A DNA stretch of 11,312 nucleotides from Robiginitomaculum sp. (lineage in GTDB: Bacteria; Pseudomonadota; Alphaproteobacteria; Caulobacterales; Maricaulaceae), in contig JALWUB010000456.1 in the NCBI GenBank assembly GCA_026993275.1, positions 1-11,312 on the forward strand. Reading direction: 5' to 3'. Position 1 is the first letter of the stretch. Each line of letters opens with the position of its first letter. The notes under the pieces were generated by a model. It saw only the letters and a program-made list of their open reading frames with translations, was not told the DNA's origin and did not search any database. Below, one piece after another: positions 7,825-11,312 of this stretch. A program made the translations under genes and the position numbers.

Positions 7825-8591
7825 CCCATCTGGTGGAACTTGCCCGCACTGTTGATGATGCGGCGCGCACGGCAAAGGCGATACCGCAATTGTCCATCGA
7901 ATATCCTGGCCTGTCAGTCGAGGACGCCTATGAGATTCAGCGCCTGTCCTTTGCCCGGCGCCTGCAGCGCGGCGAAAAGCGCATTGGCATCAAGATGGGC
8001 CTGACCAGCCGCGCCAAGATGATCCAGGTCAATGTGGACGAGGTGATCTGGGGGCGTCTGAGTGATGCCATGCTGCTGGAAGAAGGCGGCAGCCTGTCGC
8101 TGTCCCGCTATGTGCATCCGCGCATCGAGCCGGAAATCGTGTTCTTGCTGAAAAAGCCCCTGGCCGGACGTGTCACAGCCCTGCAGGCGCTGGCCGCGGT
8201 CGAGGCCATCGCGCCAGCCATGGAGGTGATCGACAGCCGCTATGAAAACTTCAAGTTTTCTCTGGCCGACGTGATCGCCGACAATTCCTCGTCCTCGGGC
8301 ATTGTTGTCGGCCCCTGGGCGCGCCCCGATCAGGATTTTTCCAATCTGGGCATGGTCATGGCCGTGAATGGCAGGCCCGTGCAGATCGGCTCCAGCGCCG
8401 CCATTCTGGGCAACCCCATCCGTTCGCTGGTCAGTGCCGCCGACATGGTTGCACGGGCCGGGGAAACCCTGGAGCCCGGCGAAATCGTCATGGCAGGGGG
8501 CGCCACCGCCGCGCATGCCATGTCAAAGGGCGAGCACATTCATCTGGCGGTGCAAGATCTGGGTGATGTGATGATCGGGGTGGAGGCATAG
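7821..8591 (+). CDS. dmpH: 4-Oxalocrotonate decarboxylase
   Basis: A 256-residue paralogue of DmpE that decarboxylates 2-oxo-3-hexenedioate (4-oxalocrotonate) to 2-hydroxypenta-2,4-dienoate, which DmpE then hydrates. The decarboxylase type is recognised by [13 protein letters not shown] at 57-69, [12 protein letters not shown] at 135-146 and IADNSSSSG at 152-160, which match DmpH/XylI better than the hydratases. The metal-binding acidic residues are E103, E105 and E135 ([10 protein letters not shown] and AMEVIDSR). Members are Mg2+-dependent and form a complex with the hydratase. The start overlaps the dmpG stop (ATGA); the TAG stop is followed directly by the ATG of the next gene. Its presence together with the dehydrogenase shows that the oxidative branch is used. 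The tautomerase that normally acts between the two is not in this window. Confidence 0.92.
   Translation: MTHLVELARTVDDAARTAKAIPQLSIEYPGLSVEDAYEIQRLSFARRLQRGEKRIGIKMGLTSRAKMIQVNVDEVIWGRLSDAMLLEEGGSLSLSRYVHPRIEPEIVFLLKKPLAGRVTALQALAAVEAIAPAMEVIDSRYENFKFSLADVIADNSSSSGIVVGPWARPDQDFSNLGMVMAVNGRPVQIGSSAAILGNPIRSLVSAADMVARAGETLEPGEIVMAGGATAAHAMSKGEHIHLAVQDLGDVMIGVEA
8582..8586 (+). promoter_or_regulatory. Ribosome binding site of the YCF48-like lipoprotein gene
   Basis: GGAGG lies 5 nt before the ATG at 8592, inside the last codons of dmpH. It favours this start over the in-frame ATG at 8646, which has no visible Shine-Dalgarno site but would still leave an intact lipoprotein signal. Confidence 0.6.
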
Positions 8592-9614
8592 ATGATCCGC
8601 AGGGGGGGAGAGTTTCGCAGAGTCGTTGATTTGGCCCGGCGCATCATGCGCCCGGCTGCACTCTTGGGGTTTGCGGCCCTGGTGGCAGCCTGTCAGGCGC
8701 CGCTGGATCTGAGCGGGGTGGAAGCGACCAGGAAACAGCCCATACGCCGCACCGATGTTTTCCAGGCGGTGGTGGATGCGCCAGACGGCACGCTGCTGGC
8801 GGGCAATGACGGGCTGATGGTGCTGAAACCGGCTGATGGCAGTGCCATGCAGCGGCAGATCCTCACACAACCGGACCATTTCCCGCCCGTGCTGATTGCC
8901 ATGACCAGATGCCCGGATGGGCGGGTCTTTGCGCTCGGCAGTGACAAGTCCCTGTGGACCAGAACGGGCAAGGATCACTGGACGGCGGGCAAGGTGCCCA
9001 CGGATGAAGCAGTGCTGACCCTGACCTGCTCGCCTGCAGGCACGCTGTGGATCGGGGCCGGCTTTGCCACGCTCTTGCACAGCACGGATGGCGGCAGGAA
9101 CTGGGAGAGCACCAGTTTTGATGATGACCTGCAATTCACCGAAGTGCATTTCCCGAGCGCGCAAACCGGGTTTGCCCTGGGCGAGTTTGGCACGGTCATG
9201 CGCACCCGCGATGGCGGCAAGAGCTGGCAGCGCGCGGGCTCGCCAAGCGAAGAGTTTTATCCCCTGAGCGCCTGGTTCCGGGACGATTTGCATGGCTGGG
9301 CCGGCAGTCTGGACGGGGCCATCTATGCCACGGCGGACGGCGGGGATAGCTGGGTGCATGAAGCCTCCGGCACCCGGGCTCCGATTTACGGGCTGACCGG
9401 AGATGCGCAAAACGTCTATGCGGTAGGCAATTTCGGTGTGTTTCTGGTGCGCAGGGACGGCCATTGGCAGCCGGGGCCGCATTCAGGAACCAGGGGCTTT
9501 TTGCGCGCCTTCAGCCGTGCCGCCGATGGCACGCTGACCTTTGCCGGGCAAAGTTTTGCCGGGCGCTATCAACCACAAACAGGCACGGTTTCTGCCATAG
9601 GCGGGGGGCGGTAA
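8592..9614 (+). CDS. YCF48/BNR-like beta-propeller lipoprotein
   Basis: A 340-residue protein with an arginine-rich N-terminus, a hydrophobic segment (about residues 20-32) and a lipobox VAAC, so C34 is the predicted lipidated residue and the mature protein should be anchored in the periplasm or outer membrane. The body contains repeats of the Asp-box/YCF48 type: STDGGRNW (from residue 164), TRDGGKSW (from 205) and TADGGDSW (from 247), spaced about 41-42 residues apart, with FALGEFG and YAVGNFG between blades. This predicts a beta-propeller related to the photosystem II assembly factor YCF48, but such proteins are common in non-photosynthetic bacteria next to RND transporters. It follows dmpH with no gap and overlaps the transporter gene by 1 nt. 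It probably works with that transporter; the role is inferred. I do not recognise a gene name. Confidence 0.85.
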   Translation: MIRRGGEFRRVVDLARRIMRPAALLGFAALVAACQAPLDLSGVEATRKQPIRRTDVFQAVVDAPDGTLLAGNDGLMVLKPADGSAMQRQILTQPDHFPPVLIAMTRCPDGRVFALGSDKSLWTRTGKDHWTAGKVPTDEAVLTLTCSPAGTLWIGAGFATLLHSTDGGRNWESTSFDDDLQFTEVHFPSAQTGFALGEFGTVMRTRDGGKSWQRAGSPSEEFYPLSAWFRDDLHGWAGSLDGAIYATADGGDSWVHEASGTRAPIYGLTGDAQNVYAVGNFGVFLVRRDGHWQPGPHSGTRGFLRAFSRAADGTLTFAGQSFAGRYQPQTGTVSAIGGGR

Positions 9615-11312
9615 TGCGTCAGGCACTGGCTAGCTTTACACGTTTCTTGCAGGCCATAGAGGGCTCCTTGCTGCTGCATCCCAAGCGCACCCTGGCCATC
9701 ATCATTCTGATTACCCTGGGGTTTGCCACGCAGATTCCGGGCCTGAAAATGTATTCGGATTTTTCCGACCTGTTGCCACAGCACCACCCCTATATCCGTC
9801 TGCACAACCAGATCCGCGACACCTTTGGCGGCGCCAATGTGGTGGTCATGAGCGTTGAAGTGGACAAGGGCGACATCTTCACCAATGAAACGCTCAAGGC
9901 CATTGATGCGCTGACCAAGCGCGTGGATATGCTGCCGAGCGTCAACCACAACATGGTGGTCTCGCTGACCCACCGGACCACGCGGAAGGTCTGGCTCTCC
10001 GAAGAAGGCGACATCAAGTCCGAGCCCTATTTCGATCCGGTCAAGAAACATTACAGCAAGGCTGAACTGGCCGATATGCGCAACCAGGTGCTGGCCAATC
10101 CCCGGGTGTTCGGCATCATGGTGTCCCCAGATCTGAAAGCGGCGCTGATCAAGGGCACGCTCAATGAGGGGGCCATCGACTATAGCGCCGTGTTCAAGGC
10201 CGTGCAGGACGCCCGCAGGGACATTGCCCGGCCCGGGCTCAAGGTTTACGCGGTCGGTCAGCCGGTCCTGATCGGCTGGGTGCGTTCCTACACCAATCAG
10301 GTTCTGCAGATCTTTGCCTTTACGGCGCTGATCATGCTGATCCTGCTGGTTTTGTATTTTCGATCCTTTTACGGGGTTCTCGTCCCGCTGATCGCCATTG
10401 TCATTTCTTCAATCTGGGGCCTGGGGACCATCGCAGTCCTTGGCCTCAATCTGGATCCCCTGACCCTGGTCATTCCGTTTCTGATCTCGGCGCGGGCACT
10501 GTCGCACGGCATCCAGATTGTTCAGCGCTACTATTATGAACTGCCGCGCAGTGCCAATGGCGCCGAGGCTGCGAAAACCACCTTTGAAAGCCTGTTCCGG
10601 CCTGGTGCCCTGGGGGTGGCCTCCGATGCCATCGGCATCTTGCTGATTTCCCTGGGCTCCATACCGATCAACACCAAGCTTGCCTATTACGGCGCCCTGT
10701 GGGCGGTGTTCATCATTCCGACGGTGATTGTCACCGTGCCGGTCATCCTCTCCTTGCTGCCCACGCCCCGCGTGCGTGAGCAAAAGGAAAGCGCGGCAGA
10801 AAAACTGTTTGAACGCTTTGGCGCCCTCTTTGGCCGCAAGGCCTTTTCCAAAGGCGTTCTGGTGATTGCGGGTCTGTGTTTTGTCGGCGGACTGGCCTTG
10901 GCCAGCCGGGTGCAGATTGGCGAGGCCGAGCCGGGCTCTCCGCTGCTCTATCGCGATCACGACTACAACATATCCGCCACTGCCATCAACAAGCGCTTTC
11001 CCGGTTCAGAGGAAATGTTTGTCATTGCCCGCACAGATGCCAAGGGCGGGATCAAGCACCCCGAAGTGCTGCATGCCATCAACAAGCTGAAGACCTATAT
11101 GCTGGAAGACCCGGAACTGGGCGGGGTCAAGGCGGTTTCCGATCTGGTCATGCAGGTCAACCGGCTGATCCATTCCGATGATCCGCGCTGGCTGCAGATC
11201 CCGGATGAGGCGTCCTATGTGGGCGGGCTGTTTTTTACCTATATGGCCTCCAGTCCGGTGCCGGGCGCGCTGGCGGAATTCATCGATTCCGATGAGAGCG
11301 AGGCCAATATCG
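9614..11312 (+). CDS. RND superfamily (MMPL-type) transporter, N-terminal part
   Basis: The frame is open from ATG 9614 to the right edge, giving 566 residues of a longer protein. The layout is that of RND/MMPL transporters: one membrane segment near residues 25-43, a periplasmic domain to about 228, then a block of five segments (about 230-249, 253-275, 281-300, 333-350, 357-382), a cytoplasmic linker rich in charged residues, a seventh segment at 412-431 and the start of a second periplasmic domain (ERxxG-like text is not seen; SDFSDLLPQHHPY at 48-60 is the usual family entry to the first domain). Polar residues inside the membrane block (ARALSHG, ASDAIG) may form the proton relay. The start overlaps the lipoprotein TAA by 1 nt. 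Such proteins move hydrophobic compounds; substrate and direction here are unknown. About 200-250 further residues are expected. Confidence 0.9.
   Translation, partial: MRQALASFTRFLQAIEGSLLLHPKRTLAIIILITLGFATQIPGLKMYSDFSDLLPQHHPYIRLHNQIRDTFGGANVVVMSVEVDKGDIFTNETLKAIDALTKRVDMLPSVNHNMVVSLTHRTTRKVWLSEEGDIKSEPYFDPVKKHYSKAELADMRNQVLANPRVFGIMVSPDLKAALIKGTLNEGAIDYSAVFKAVQDARRDIARPGLKVYAVGQPVLIGWVRSYTNQVLQIFAFTALIMLILLVLYFRSFYGVLVPLIAIVISSIWGLGTIAVLGLNLDPLTLVIPFLISARALSHGIQIVQRYYYELPRSANGAEAAKTTFESLFRPGALGVASDAIGILLISLGSIPINTKLAYYGALWAVFIIPTVIVTVPVILSLLPTPRVREQKESAAEKLFERFGALFGRKAFSKGVLVIAGLCFVGGLALASRVQIGEAEPGSPLLYRDHDYNISATAINKRFPGSEEMFVIARTDAKGGIKHPEVLHAINKLKTYMLEDPELGGVKAVSDLVMQVNRLIHSDDPRWLQIPDEASYVGGLFFTYMASSPVPGALAEFIDSDESEANI

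Noticed and set aside
8592..9614. Photosynthesis link suggested by the YCF48 similarity
   Set aside because: Only the Asp-box propeller repeat is shared; nothing else in the window relates to photosynthesis, and such propellers are common in heterotrophic bacteria.
10409..10960. Minus-strand frame and short plus frames at 10866-11181 inside the transporter
   Set aside because: They lie within the continuous RND frame that runs from 9614 to the window end with sensible membrane topology, so they are shadows.
1..11312. CRISPR arrays, tRNA or rRNA genes, insertion sequences, attachment sites
   Set aside because: Almost every base is in a recognised gene; no direct repeat array, terminal inverted repeat, transposase or structured RNA was seen.

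Overview
The window is a single-strand, tightly packed catabolic operon from a Gram-negative, GC-rich bacterium. It encodes the end of a multicomponent phenol hydroxylase, the catechol meta-cleavage (dmp/phe/xyl-type) lower pathway, and a membrane-transport pair at the 3' end. The multicomponent phenol hydroxylase, the lipobox on the propeller protein and the RND transporter point to Pseudomonadota. I cannot fix the class or genus from the sequence alone; an alpha-, beta- or gammaproteobacterium are all possible.

Layout, all on the + strand: the 3' end of the phenol hydroxylase large subunit with its YHS-type zinc tail (3-269); the small subunit DmpO (291-650); the Fe-S/FAD reductase DmpP (657-1721); an XylT/DmpQ-type [2Fe-2S] ferredoxin (1721-2080); catechol 2,3-dioxygenase (2105-3049); a GlcG/HbpS (DUF336) protein (3060-3506); 2-hydroxymuconic semialdehyde dehydrogenase (3517-5010); 2-oxopent-4-enoate hydratase DmpE (5022-5837); acylating acetaldehyde dehydrogenase DmpF (5834-6784); 4-hydroxy-2-oxovalerate aldolase DmpG (6781-7824); 4-oxalocrotonate decarboxylase DmpH (7821-8591); a YCF48-like beta-propeller lipoprotein (8592-9614); and an RND/MMPL-type transporter that runs off the right edge (9614-11312).

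Phenol (or a similar phenolic or aromatic substrate) is hydroxylated to catechol by the DmpKLMNOP-type oxygenase, and DmpP supplies the electrons. Catechol 2,3-dioxygenase opens the ring, and the ferredoxin probably re-reduces its iron when it is oxidised. The semialdehyde is oxidised, decarboxylated (DmpH), hydrated (DmpE), cleaved (DmpG) and converted to acetyl-CoA (DmpF) plus pyruvate. Only the oxidative (4-oxalocrotonate) branch is present. The hydrolytic gene (dmpD) and the small tautomerase gene (dmpI/xylH) are not in the window, and no gap could hold them.

Genes are separated by 0 to 24 nt or overlap by 1 to 4 nt, so no internal promoter or terminator is evident and no stretch above 300 nt lacks a gene. 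The catabolic part is a well-described type of system. The less ordinary parts are the DUF336 gene inserted between the ring-cleavage enzyme and the dehydrogenase, and the lipoprotein plus RND pair joined to the end of the operon without a gap.
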